NCBI GenBank assembly: GCA_016795385.1
Contig: JAEUHI010000046.1
Coordinates: 124,001-188,000 of the forward strand
Reading direction: 5' to 3'
Source: Verrucomicrobiales bacterium
GTDB taxonomy: Bacteria; Verrucomicrobiota; Verrucomicrobiia; Verrucomicrobiales; DEV007
Length of the DNA stretch: 64,000 bases
Part shown: one piece after another, positions 46,009 to 54,117 of the stretch
How the letters are laid out: the number at the start of each line of letters is the position of its first letter
How positions within the stretch are numbered: the first letter of the stretch is position 1
Notes under the pieces: generated by a model
The model's input: the letters and a program-made list of their open reading frames with translations, nothing else
Told to the model about the DNA's origin: nothing
Database searches by the model: none
Made by a program: the position numbers and the translations under genes

Positions 46009-46407
46009 TCACTCGGCACCACTGACCTCGATCAACTTCGAGACCACCCCGGGAATCTGCAGGGCCAGTTCGCGGAAGCGGGCGGGTTCGGCCTCAGGCA
46101 CGGCGAGTCCGTTGACGAGGCTGACGAGGTCGGAGAGCAGCGCCTTCACTTCGGTGAAATTCGCCACGTTTTCCGGCACAGAAGCCGGACCCACCGCCCA
46201 TCCGGCCTGGACGAGGCGGGCGCGGTTTTTCATCAACTCGAGGTCGGACCGATCCCGGGCGTGTGAAGCGACCTCCGCGGCGATCCTTTCCAAGGTCCGA
46301 AGTTCCGGCCACTCGACCGGCGTCGCCGCGGCCGGAGGGGCGGGGGAGTCGCAGGAGGTGAGGAGCGGGAGAAGGATCAGGAGAATAGGTATGAGACGGA
46401 GGAACAT
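46009..46407 (-). CDS. Hypothetical lipoprotein
   Basis: 132 residues from the ATG at 46407, giving the signal FLRLIPILLILLPLLTSC with the lipobox LTSC at residues 16-19. The mature part is helical, with regularly spaced hydrophobics (LRTLERIAAEVASHARDR, VKALLSDLVSLVNGL), perhaps a coiled or helical bundle. No family was recognised. Convergent with the methyltransferase gene, seven bases between stops. Confidence 0.6.
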   Translation of the reverse strand: MFLRLIPILLILLPLLTSCDSPAPPAAATPVEWPELRTLERIAAEVASHARDRSDLELMKNRARLVQAGWAVGPASVPENVANFTEVKALLSDLVSLVNGLAVPEAEPARFRELALQIPGVVSKLIEVSGAE

Positions 46408-46489
46408 CGGGCGGAAACGGTAGGGGGATCGGACGGGGCGGCAAGCGGGGATTGTGAAGAAGGTGGTTCCAGGCAGATTTCGCTTTTCC

Positions 46490-46508
46490 ATCTAGCCAAT
46501 CTAGCTAA
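46490..46508 (+). promoter_or_regulatory. Direct repeat before the second Phd/VapC pair
   Basis: ATCTAGC occurs twice (46490-46496 and 46499-46505) nine bases apart, ending in TAGCTA, just ahead of the antitoxin ATG at 46518. This is a reasonable site for antitoxin autorepression. Nothing confirms binding. Confidence 0.3.
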
Positions 46509-46517
46509 ATTTGTGGC

Positions 46518-46757
46518 ATGATCTGGAAGTTGGCAGACGCAAAAAACCGGCTGAGCGAAGTGGTGAATCTGGCTTTGAAGGAGGGGCCGCAAACCATTAC
46601 TCGTCGCGGGGATGAACTAGTTTTGATTTCCAAAGAGCAATACCTGCGGGAAACAGGCGGTCGGGAGTCGTTTCTCGATTTTCTCATGGAGGGTCCTTCG
46701 TTGGAGGGCGTCGATCTGGAGCGGTCCGGAGAACCTATGCGTGAAGTGTCGCTATGA
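46518..46757 (+). CDS. Phd/YefM-type antitoxin
   Basis: 79 residues: WKLADAKNRLSEVVNLALKEGPQTITRRGDELVLI is the Phd/YefM DNA-binding region (ADAKNRLSEV, TRRGDELVLIS), followed by a toxin-wrapping tail (SFLDFLMEGPSLEGVDLER). Stop overlaps the toxin start by four bases (ATGA). This is the third toxin-antitoxin module in the window. Confidence 0.87.
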   Translation: MIWKLADAKNRLSEVVNLALKEGPQTITRRGDELVLISKEQYLRETGGRESFLDFLMEGPSLEGVDLERSGEPMREVSL

Positions 46758-47185
46758 GGTGGCTACTCGACACGAATGTCATCTCGGAAATTCGCCATCC
46801 GCAGGGGGATCGCGATGTGAAACGGCGCATCGCAGCCCTGCCACCCGAAGCTCTTTACATCAGCTCGATCGTTTTTGGAGAACTCATCAAAGGAGTGCGA
46901 CGCCTGCCGGATGGGGAGCGAAAGGGAGAACTCGTGCGCTGGCTGCGCAAGTTTGAGTCTGACTTTGGGGACCGGATTCTGGCCTTTGACCGGGCAGCTG
47001 CGGCGTGTTGGGGTGAGCTTGCCGCCGCCAGTGAGTCACAAGGATTTTCGATCGGGCATGCGGATGGTCAGATCGCCGCCACAGCCATTCAAAACGGGAT
47101 GGTTTTTGTTACCCGGAATCTGCGGCAGTTCGAATTCGCCGGGTTGCGTCTTTGGAACCCGTGGGAAGGGGAAGCGCCGTTTTGA
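46754..47185 (+). CDS. VapC/FitB-type PIN toxin
   Basis: 143 residues, RWLLDTNVISEIRHP at the start (D6), E43 (SIVFGELIKGV), D104 (GHADGQIAATA) and the TRNLRQFE segment in which N122 is the family's usual residue. The active site is complete. The SEI/RHP signature is that of the FitB-like VapC group. Translationally coupled to the antitoxin. Confidence 0.88.
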   Translation: MRWLLDTNVISEIRHPQGDRDVKRRIAALPPEALYISSIVFGELIKGVRRLPDGERKGELVRWLRKFESDFGDRILAFDRAAAACWGELAAASESQGFSIGHADGQIAATAIQNGMVFVTRNLRQFEFAGLRLWNPWEGEAPF

Positions 47186-47228
47186 AGCGGACCGGGGCGA
47201 TTGGGGGCATTCGTCCTCGGATGGCTCC

Positions 47229-47259
47229 GTTGACAAGGGATTCGGGACAAGACGATTTT
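47229..47259 (+). promoter_or_regulatory. Candidate promoter of the DinG-type helicase gene
   Basis: GTTGACAAGGG (47229-47239) contains a perfect TTGACA; the best -10-like word is GATTTT (47254-47259) at 18-base spacing. It is the same -35 context as at 43387-43397. Confidence 0.35.
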
Positions 47260-47308
47260 GTCTTCTTCCCCCTTGCCCCGCCCGCCATTCCGGTGCATCG
47301 CTGAACAC

Positions 47309-49294
47309 GTGATCTCCCTCGTCGAGCTGGGGCAGGCCCCCGATTCTTTGACGCGCTTCACTTCCGAGTTTTTTGGAAAAAGCGGCGCTTTGTCGCGGCT
47401 TCAGGATTTTGAGTTCCGCCCCGAGCAGCAGCAGATGGCGGTGGCGGTGGCACGGGCCCTGGAGGAGTCGCGCCCGCTCGTGGTCGAGGCAGGCACGGGG
47501 GTGGGAAAATCGCTGGCTTACCTCGCTCCTTCGGTGCGGCTGGCTCTCGATGAAGGGCGCAAGGCGATCATTTCGACCCACACCATCAATCTGCAGGAGC
47601 AGCTCGTGTTGAAGGACATCCCGCTCCTGCAATCGGTCCTCAATGAGCCGTTCCGGGCGCTTTTGTTGAAAGGGCGCCGCAATTACCTCTGCCCGCTCCG
47701 GCTCCAGATCGCGATGTCGGGTGGTCCCGAGCTCTTCACGACCTCGGAGCTGGAGGAACTGAAGCTGATCTGGGAATGGGCCGAAAAGACGAAAGATGGC
47801 ACGCTGAGCGATCTCGATTTCACGCCCTCGTCGCGGGTCTGGTCGCAGGTCTGCAGCGAGAGCCATGCCTGCACCCCGAAACGCTGCGCCGGGACGGGGA
47901 AGTGTTTTTATCAGGAAGCCCGCAAACGCATCGCCGATGCCCACGTCGTGGTGGTGAACCACACCCTCTTTTTCACCCTGCTCAATTCCCAGAGTGAGTT
48001 CAAGGAATCGGGCGAAGGATTTCTTTTCGCCAACGACTTCCTCGTGTTCGACGAGGCCCACACCCTCGAGCAGGTCGCGGCCCGGCAGTTGGGGCTCTCG
48101 CTCTCGCAGACGGGGATGAAGTTCGATCTGCACCGCCTCTTCAATCCCAAAAACAAGAAGGGGCTCTTCCAATTGACCGGCGACGCCGAGGGGCGCCGCC
48201 TGACGATGGCCCTGCTTGACGAGGTCGACGAGTTCTTCGATCGGGTCGAGGGGAACTGCAAGTGGGGCGAATACGGGCGCGAATTCCGCATCCGCGAGGC
48301 GGAGTTCGTCGAGGACACCCTCGGCGCAGGCCTGATCGAGGTAAGCCGGCGGGCCCGGACCATCGCGGAGCTGGCGGACGAGACGACCAAGGCCGAACTC
48401 GGCGAGCTGGCCCGTCGCCTCGCCGACTGCCGCGCCGCCCTCGGGAGCTTCCTCGACCAGCGCGATGACGGGCTGGTCTACTGGGCGGAGAAGAGCGAGC
48501 GGGAGTCGCTCAGTCTCGTCGCCGCCCCGGTCAACGTGGCCGAGCTGCTCAAGCCGGTCTTTTTCGACCGCGACCGTCCCTGCATTTTCACCAGCGCCAC
48601 CCTCGGGGTGGGCGAGCGCGACCTCGGCTATTTCCGGAAGCGGGTGGGGGCGGGGGAGGTCGAGGCACTCCGGATCGGGAGCCCCTTCGACTACGCGAGG
48701 CAGATGACGATCCACCTCGTCAAATCCATGCCCGAGCCGAGCGACCGGGCCTACGAGGTGGCGCTGGCAAAATGGATCCGCCATTTCGTGAGAAAGTCGG
48801 GCGGTCGGGCCTTCGTCCTGTTCACGAGCTACAAGCTCCTGCAAAGGATCTCGACGGAACTCGACGACTTCTTCCGCACCGAGAAAATCCGGCTCCTCAC
48901 CCAGGGCGGAGGCACTTCGCGGAATCAGTTGATCGAGGATTTCAAGAACGACGAGACGAGCGTCCTTTTCGGCACGGACAGTTTCTGGACCGGGGTCGAT
49001 GTGCCGGGCAAGGCCCTCAGCAATGTCATCATCACGCGGCTGCCCTTCGCCGTGCCGGATCATCCGCTGACCCAGGCGCGTCTCGAATACATCGAGGAGC
49101 ACGGAGGGAATTCCTTCATGGATTACAGCGTGCCGGAGGCCATCCTGAAACTGCGCCAGGGCGTGGGCCGTCTCATCCGCAGCAGTGAAGACCGCGGCAT
49201 GGTCGTGATCCTCGACAACCGCGTCCTGACGAAACGCTACGGAAAGGTTTTCCTCGAGGCGATGCCCGAGGCCCCGGTGGTGGTGGAGGAGTGA
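47309..49294 (+). CDS. dinG: DinG-type Fe-S DNA helicase
   Basis: About 661 residues from the GTG at 47309; a TTG at 47258 adds a Pro-rich tail and is less likely. XPD/DinG superfamily 2 helicase: Walker A VEAGTGVGKSLAYLAP near residue 60, DEAH box, then SATLG, FTSYKLLQRI, and the C-terminal QGVGRLIRSSEDRG arginine-finger motif. Four cysteines of the iron-sulfur domain are visible at NYLCPL, QVCSESHAC and CAGTGKC. Such enzymes unwind 5'-3', clearing R-loops or damaged forks. Family naming is firm; dinG against yoaA is not decided. Confidence 0.88.
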   Translation: MISLVELGQAPDSLTRFTSEFFGKSGALSRLQDFEFRPEQQQMAVAVARALEESRPLVVEAGTGVGKSLAYLAPSVRLALDEGRKAIISTHTINLQEQLVLKDIPLLQSVLNEPFRALLLKGRRNYLCPLRLQIAMSGGPELFTTSELEELKLIWEWAEKTKDGTLSDLDFTPSSRVWSQVCSESHACTPKRCAGTGKCFYQEARKRIADAHVVVVNHTLFFTLLNSQSEFKESGEGFLFANDFLVFDEAHTLEQVAARQLGLSLSQTGMKFDLHRLFNPKNKKGLFQLTGDAEGRRLTMALLDEVDEFFDRVEGNCKWGEYGREFRIREAEFVEDTLGAGLIEVSRRARTIAELADETTKAELGELARRLADCRAALGSFLDQRDDGLVYWAEKSERESLSLVAAPVNVAELLKPVFFDRDRPCIFTSATLGVGERDLGYFRKRVGAGEVEALRIGSPFDYARQMTIHLVKSMPEPSDRAYEVALAKWIRHFVRKSGGRAFVLFTSYKLLQRISTELDDFFRTEKIRLLTQGGGTSRNQLIEDFKNDETSVLFGTDSFWTGVDVPGKALSNVIITRLPFAVPDHPLTQARLEYIEEHGGNSFMDYSVPEAILKLRQGVGRLIRSSEDRGMVVILDNRVLTKRYGKVFLEAMPEAPVVVEE

Positions 49295-49306
49295 TGGGGG
49301 GCACGG

Positions 49307-51328
49307 CTACTTGCCTTTGCTCTTCCCGTTCCCTGTTTGACCGGTGTTCCAGACGAAAAGCCGGATGGAATTGAAGTTGCCGGGTTTGAAGGTGTTCTTG
49401 TTGCTCTTGTAGGATTCGCCCGGCCAATGCCAGAAGACCGCCGCCTCCCAAAGCATCCCACTCGTCGCGGCACCATGGCTGCCGTTGCTCTTCGACGAAT
49501 CAAGGCTGTGGGCGGGACTACCGTCCGCGTTCACCGCGACCGCCTGGAGGGTGAGGGCTCCGTTGCGCCATTCTCCGTCCTTGCCGGGAACATTCGACAC
49601 CACTTCTCCCGTGGTGGTCGGAATGACTCCGGCTTGGTAGATCAAATCCTGCGCCATGGAAAGACGGAGGCCGGTGAGCTTGGCTGTGCCGGCGGAACTC
49701 ACGAGCGAAAAGGCCGGCAGATCCGAGACCTTGAGTTTTCCGTAGGCATCCACGGGCATGTCGATGGTGCGGCGGCTCCCGTTGAAATCGTAATCAATCG
49801 TGAGATTCATTCCCGGAGAGAGCGCTCCATTGACGACGGTGAGCTTGAAGGCATGGGCACCGGAACGGATTGCCTCCTGGATTTCAATCTGTTTGCCTTC
49901 GGGAAGTGCAAAGAAGTTCAACGAGGTGCCGCCGGCCTTTAGAATGTCGTGGCTATGGGCTCCCGTGGTCCCGGATCCGACTTTTGCAATGGCGGTCGAG
50001 GTGTCGAGATCGAGGTGACCGCCAAACAGGGTCTTCTGAGCCGTGGCGAATCGAGTCGCGGGTCGGCTGTCGACATAACCGGATGCGGTGGCCTTGGCGT
50101 ACGCTCTGATCCCAAATCCGGACGGGTAACTCCCGGCACTTACCACAAAGGGGCCGGAGTAAGTCGAATAGGCCAAGGTCGGCCCCTGGCCGCCCGGGAC
50201 CGGCAGTAGCTGATATTGAATCTCGGAAACTCCCTCCTTGTTCGGGTTCGTGAGACGCACGGTGATGCTGTCGGAGTTGTTTTGGAAGTATTCCTTCGTG
50301 AAGTCGATCCCGGGCGGCAGCAGCATCGCGTTGAACGGATCAAACGCCTCATAGAATGTCTCGACCACCGCACTCGGATCATGGGTCTCGGCATTGAGCG
50401 GCATTGCCTGTGCTTTTAAGGAGGTATCGTAAGGAATGGAAATCGAACCGCCGGAGTAAGGGGTCCATGCACCGTGGTTGAGGGCGTAAAAAAGGGCGGC
50501 GCTTCCCGCTGGATTTGGGTCGCGAAGGGAGACGGAGAGGTTGAAATCCGACCGCGCAAAGCGTCCTCCAGGCCGCGAGAACTGTGGCGCGAGAAGCGGG
50601 ACCCGTTTCGTGACTGGAGGCGACGTTACCGGTGGAACGACAGGAGGAGTCGGCGGAAGGATCGACGGAGGGATTGGTGCCACCGTTGATGGCGGGGTGG
50701 CATTTGTCGGATCGCTGGTTCCGAAATCAGAGATACCGGGGCCGGTGGTGGCGGGGGCCTCAGCGTAGTCCCAGATCCAAGTGTCTTTCGCGGCGTAGGA
50801 AAATGGAGTTTCACGATCTTCAGTGGCTCCGTCCCCAGCCGATCCGGAAGGTCCGTGCAAGGATGGGGTTCCATCACTTTCACTGGAATCCCCGCGCCTG
50901 GCGATCGAGACAATCCCGGGAGGACCGGATCGGGCCACCTCGAAACGATTCTTCGATGGGCTCCAAAGCAGTCTCGGAAGTTCCTTTTTAGCCTCTTCTT
51001 CCGTCTGCATCACGAATTCGACCGACGAGTCGAGGAAGCTACCGGAAAGTCCGGGGGTGCGCATTCTTTGGTCCTCGGACACGCTGGTCTTCAATTTTGC
51101 AAGCACTGCCTCGCCTCCTTTCGCGCTCGAGAGGTCGCCTCCGGATGCCAGGTAGGCGAGCACCGCCGAATTCAAGACCTTTTCGTCCTGACTGGATCTG
51201 ACCTCTCGTGCCCCCTGAAGAGTACCCGAGGCTACCACGGAAACGACGACAGCGGCGAGTATCCCAATGATCGCAGTGACCATGATCATTTCGATCATCG
51301 TAAAACCGCGAGAGCCGGAATGCCTCAA
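49307..51328 (-). CDS. Oversized pseudopilin-like protein (type II secretion/type IV pilus N-terminus)
   Basis: 673 residues. A prepilin peptidase site follows the leader MRHSGSRG, with mature FTMIEM (Glu5) and a hydrophobic helix (IMVTAIIGILAAVVVSVVASG). Normal pseudopilins are 130-250 residues. Here a Pro-rich linker (about 210-240) leads to a beta-rich part: about 246-305 looks like a CHB_HEX_C-type (chitobiase C-terminal) sandwich (ALFYALNHGAWTPYSGG), and later there is a segment with HSHDILKAGG. Ends FVWNTGQTGNGKSKGK. It is probably exposed as a minor pilin adhesin. No pilus genes adjoin it. The AT-rich stretch upstream (51329-51440) is its likely promoter region. Confidence 0.8.
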   Translation of the reverse strand: MRHSGSRGFTMIEMIMVTAIIGILAAVVVSVVASGTLQGAREVRSSQDEKVLNSAVLAYLASGGDLSSAKGGEAVLAKLKTSVSEDQRMRTPGLSGSFLDSSVEFVMQTEEEAKKELPRLLWSPSKNRFEVARSGPPGIVSIARRGDSSESDGTPSLHGPSGSAGDGATEDRETPFSYAAKDTWIWDYAEAPATTGPGISDFGTSDPTNATPPSTVAPIPPSILPPTPPVVPPVTSPPVTKRVPLLAPQFSRPGGRFARSDFNLSVSLRDPNPAGSAALFYALNHGAWTPYSGGSISIPYDTSLKAQAMPLNAETHDPSAVVETFYEAFDPFNAMLLPPGIDFTKEYFQNNSDSITVRLTNPNKEGVSEIQYQLLPVPGGQGPTLAYSTYSGPFVVSAGSYPSGFGIRAYAKATASGYVDSRPATRFATAQKTLFGGHLDLDTSTAIAKVGSGTTGAHSHDILKAGGTSLNFFALPEGKQIEIQEAIRSGAHAFKLTVVNGALSPGMNLTIDYDFNGSRRTIDMPVDAYGKLKVSDLPAFSLVSSAGTAKLTGLRLSMAQDLIYQAGVIPTTTGEVVSNVPGKDGEWRNGALTLQAVAVNADGSPAHSLDSSKSNGSHGAATSGMLWEAAVFWHWPGESYKSNKNTFKPGNFNSIRLFVWNTGQTGNGKSKGK

Positions 51329-51440
51329 ATTGGCAATCTAAAAAAAATTACGATAAATATGAAAATTTCAAATAGATTTTATGTGATTTGTATAAGAATC
51401 CTTGGATTGGGCTTGGGTTGAATCCTCATCTGATGCGGAA
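51329..51440. other. AT-rich intergenic stretch
   Basis: Between the pseudopilin and the divergent deacetylase gene the composition drops sharply in GC, including an A-run (51341-51348) and TTCAAATAGATTTTATG-type sequence. This is the only clearly AT-rich patch seen in the window. It likely holds promoters for both directions; no pair of boxes was decisive. Confidence 0.5.
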
Positions 51441-51487
51441 CCGGTCCAGTCTTGCATCCCTCCGTTTTCTCCGCTATCGAACGAGGG

Positions 51488-52405
51488 ATGTCCTACTTCG
51501 ACCTCCAGATCAACGGCTATGCCGGTGTCGATTTTTGTTCGCCGAACCTCACCGGTGAGGAGATGCGGCGGGCTTGCGAGGCTCTGGCGGCGGACGGGAT
51601 CGAGGGGATCCTTGCCACGATCATCACGGATACGGTCGAGGCGCTCTGCGGGAAGCTGCAGGGCATGGTCCGCTACCGTGAAGCGGACCCGGTGATCGCG
51701 GAAATGGTGAAGGGCTTTCACGTGGAAGGTCCCTTTCTCAACGCCGAGCCGGGATTCATCGGGGCGCATCCGCCGGATTGTGTCGTGCCGGCGAACCGCG
51801 AGGACGCGGCACGTTTGCTTGAGGCGGGGGATGGCCTGGTGCGGCTCCTCACCCTCGCCCCGGAAAATGACCCGGGTGCCGCGACCACGAGATACCTCGT
51901 CGAGCAGGGGGTGACGGTCTCCGCCGGACACTGCGATCCGGATCTCGCGACCTTGGAACGAGCCATCGACGCGGGGCTTTCCATGGTCACCCATCTCGGC
52001 AACGGATGCCCGGTGATCCTGCCCCGGCATGACAATTTCATCCAGCGGGTGCTCTCGCTCTCGGGCCGGCTCTGGGTCTGCTTCATTCCCGACGGGGCGC
52101 ACGTGCCCTTCTTTGCCCTGCGGAATTATTACAAGATCACCGGGCTCGAGCGGACCATTTTCACCTCGGACGCGATCACCGCGGCCGGGCTGGGACCGGG
52201 GATCTACGATCTTTCGGGCGCGCCGGTCGAGGTGGATGCCGAGGGGGTGGCGCGTCGTCCGGGATCGCCCAACTTGGCGGGATCGACGATCCGGGGGCAT
52301 CAGGTGGCGGCCAAATTGCGCGAGCACCTCGGGCTGGGTGAGGTGGAGATCGACCGTGTCTACCGCCGGAATCCCCTGAAGGCTCTTGGGCTGACGTTCG
52401 AGTGA
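51488..52405 (+). CDS. Short N-acetylglucosamine-6-phosphate deacetylase-like amidohydrolase
   Basis: 305 residues from the ATG at 51488 (GAGGG just before). DLQINGYAGVDF corresponds to the start of the metal-dependent barrel of NagA. Then HVEGPFLN (metal Glu), SAGHCDP and THLGNGC (His ligands), GAHVPFFALRN and TSDAIT (catalytic Asp). All NagA signatures are present. It is shorter than the usual 380 residues because the small N-terminal beta-sandwich is absent. Function as deacetylase of amino-sugar phosphate is likely; no nag partner gene is adjacent. Confidence 0.78.
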   Translation: MSYFDLQINGYAGVDFCSPNLTGEEMRRACEALAADGIEGILATIITDTVEALCGKLQGMVRYREADPVIAEMVKGFHVEGPFLNAEPGFIGAHPPDCVVPANREDAARLLEAGDGLVRLLTLAPENDPGAATTRYLVEQGVTVSAGHCDPDLATLERAIDAGLSMVTHLGNGCPVILPRHDNFIQRVLSLSGRLWVCFIPDGAHVPFFALRNYYKITGLERTIFTSDAITAAGLGPGIYDLSGAPVEVDAEGVARRPGSPNLAGSTIRGHQVAAKLREHLGLGEVEIDRVYRRNPLKALGLTFE

Positions 52406-52464
52406 TTTCCCCGAGATTTCCGATTCGCACCGCGGCCGTCCTGTGCTAAAGAACGGCCTCCCTC

Positions 52465-53442
52465 ATGGCGAATCTTCACGACTGCTCGATCGGCGACTCC
52501 ATCCAAACGGTGCGGCCCTGTCCGCTGACCGGCTCGCATGAGGCCGTCGTCGTGGCGAATCGCGATCGCCACGGAAACCCGCTCCGCAACGTGATGTCGC
52601 TCGCGAGCGGGATCATCTACGTCGATCCACTGCCGGTCGAGGACCTCGCGAAGTTTTATCGTGAGGATTACCGTGTTTCCTATAAACAAACCTTTGTTCC
52701 CAAGCCCAAACACATCCTCCGCGCGGGAGGCGTGGCGGTGGAGCGTCATGGACACTCGCGCAAGGCTGCAAAAGCAGGAATGCGGACGCTAGACATCGGC
52801 GCGGGTGGGGGAGAATGGGTGTATTTGATGAAAACCTTGGGTTGCGAGGCCCGTGGGATCGAGCCGAACCTCGGCTACGGCAGCTTTGCGAAGGATCAAT
52901 ACGGGGTCGAGGTCTTCCTCGGCATGTATCAGGAAGCGGCTTTCGAGCCGGAGTCCTTCGACCTGCTCTCGCTTTATCAAGTGCTCGAACATCTCGCCGA
53001 CCCGGTCGAGGACCTCCGCCGCATGAGCCGGTTTCTGAAAACGGGCGGGCTTTTCCTCATTGAAGTGCCGGATATCCTCTTTCCGGGGATGCGATTCGAC
53101 CACAAATGGCACGAAGGGCATCTTTTTGGATTCGATGCCCTGACGCTGGAAGCGGTCGCGGCGAAAGCGGGACTGAAGGCCCGTTTTGTCGAGGTGTTGC
53201 CGGGAAATCTTTTCGGCGTTTTTGAGAAAAGCGGGGAGGAAACCCTGCCGATTCCCGATCTGGGAGGTCATGCTGAACAGGCCAAGGAGGCCCTCGCGGC
53301 GGGGCAGGCGAGCTACTGGTCGCTCGCCGACACTTACCTCAAGGTGCCTCGGAGGCTCGCAAAACGCATCGCGGAAAAGTGGCAAAGCGCACGAGGCAAG
53401 AGCCCCAGAGCGATTTTGGACCGGGTTTACCGCGGGGCTTGA
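52465..53442 (+). CDS. Class I SAM-dependent methyltransferase
   Basis: 325 residues. An N-terminal Cys-bearing segment (HDCSIGD, RPCPLTGS) resembles the zinc-like tail of sugar C-methyltransferases or methyltransferase-23 relatives. SAM motif I is LDIGAGGGEW (109-118), then IEPN, YQVLEHLADP and GGLFLIEVPD. The substrate is uncertain; similar proteins act on nucleotide sugars or lipid-linked groups. Single gene, between the NagA-like gene and the Uma2 gene. Confidence 0.75.
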   Translation: MANLHDCSIGDSIQTVRPCPLTGSHEAVVVANRDRHGNPLRNVMSLASGIIYVDPLPVEDLAKFYREDYRVSYKQTFVPKPKHILRAGGVAVERHGHSRKAAKAGMRTLDIGAGGGEWVYLMKTLGCEARGIEPNLGYGSFAKDQYGVEVFLGMYQEAAFEPESFDLLSLYQVLEHLADPVEDLRRMSRFLKTGGLFLIEVPDILFPGMRFDHKWHEGHLFGFDALTLEAVAAKAGLKARFVEVLPGNLFGVFEKSGEETLPIPDLGGHAEQAKEALAAGQASYWSLADTYLKVPRRLAKRIAEKWQSARGKSPRAILDRVYRGA

Positions 53443-53460
53443 AAGGTTTCCCGCGCGAAC

Positions 53461-54009
53461 TCACGGAATTTGGGAAGGGAACTCCGGGACAAGGGCGGAT
53501 CCAGTGACCGGCTCCGACTCGGGTGCCAAGAAAAAGCGCATCGAGCCATCCCGCTCGCAAAACCAAACCTCGCGCGCGCCGGCAGCAAAGTAGAGTCGCT
53601 TTTTCTCCTCGAGTTCACTCCTGGTGTTGGAGGGCGAGCAGATTTCGACACTGATCTCCGGGCACTCGAGGAAACAAGACTGGGTCTTGAAGCGCTCCCA
53701 GAACGCGGTCGAGCACCAGGCGACATCAATGGCTTTGACGCCTTCGCTGGTGGAGACGGGACATTCCGAGACAACTCGTCCGTGATCGATGATCGAACGA
53801 AGTCGGTAAGAGATTTCACTCTGCCGACTTCCATGACTGGGAGCGGGGGGAGGGGACATGATCATCTGACCGTGACGGTCGGTCTCAATTCGGAAATCGA
53901 GTGCGGCGATCGCTGGATCAGCCGAGAGCTTATCCCAGACCGCCACATTGAAGGCATGGTAGTCGGTCGCCGCCAGTTCGGTCGCGGGATACTCCAGCAC
54001 GGTGCTCAT
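53461..54009 (-). CDS. Uma2 family (DUF820) nuclease-fold protein
   Basis: 182 residues from the ATG at 54009. The Uma2/DUF820 pattern is clear: DRHGQMIMSPPPAPSHG near 50-65, then IDVAWCS, PEISVEICSPSNTRSELEEKKRLYFAAGAREVWF (given in parts: ISVEICSPSN, LEEKKRLYF, AREVWFCE). This is a restriction-endonuclease-like PD-(D/E)XK fold with D...E...K spread over these motifs. Role in cells is not established for the family. Confidence 0.82.
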   Translation of the reverse strand: MSTVLEYPATELAATDYHAFNVAVWDKLSADPAIAALDFRIETDRHGQMIMSPPPAPSHGSRQSEISYRLRSIIDHGRVVSECPVSTSEGVKAIDVAWCSTAFWERFKTQSCFLECPEISVEICSPSNTRSELEEKKRLYFAAGAREVWFCERDGSMRFFLAPESEPVTGSALVPEFPSQIP

Positions 54010-54117
54010 GAGAGTGAGATTACGCGAATTCAGGATCGATCGCAAGCTTGCAGCCCCGTCCAAACAGTTTCATGTGGCGGATGGCGTGAACTTCGCTAAC
54101 GTGCTGACGATACGGGC

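Noticed and set aside
47036-49102. Minus-strand ORF of about 688 codons opposite the DinG-type gene
   Set aside because: Shadow ORF; the plus strand contains Walker A, DEAH and Fe-S cysteines.
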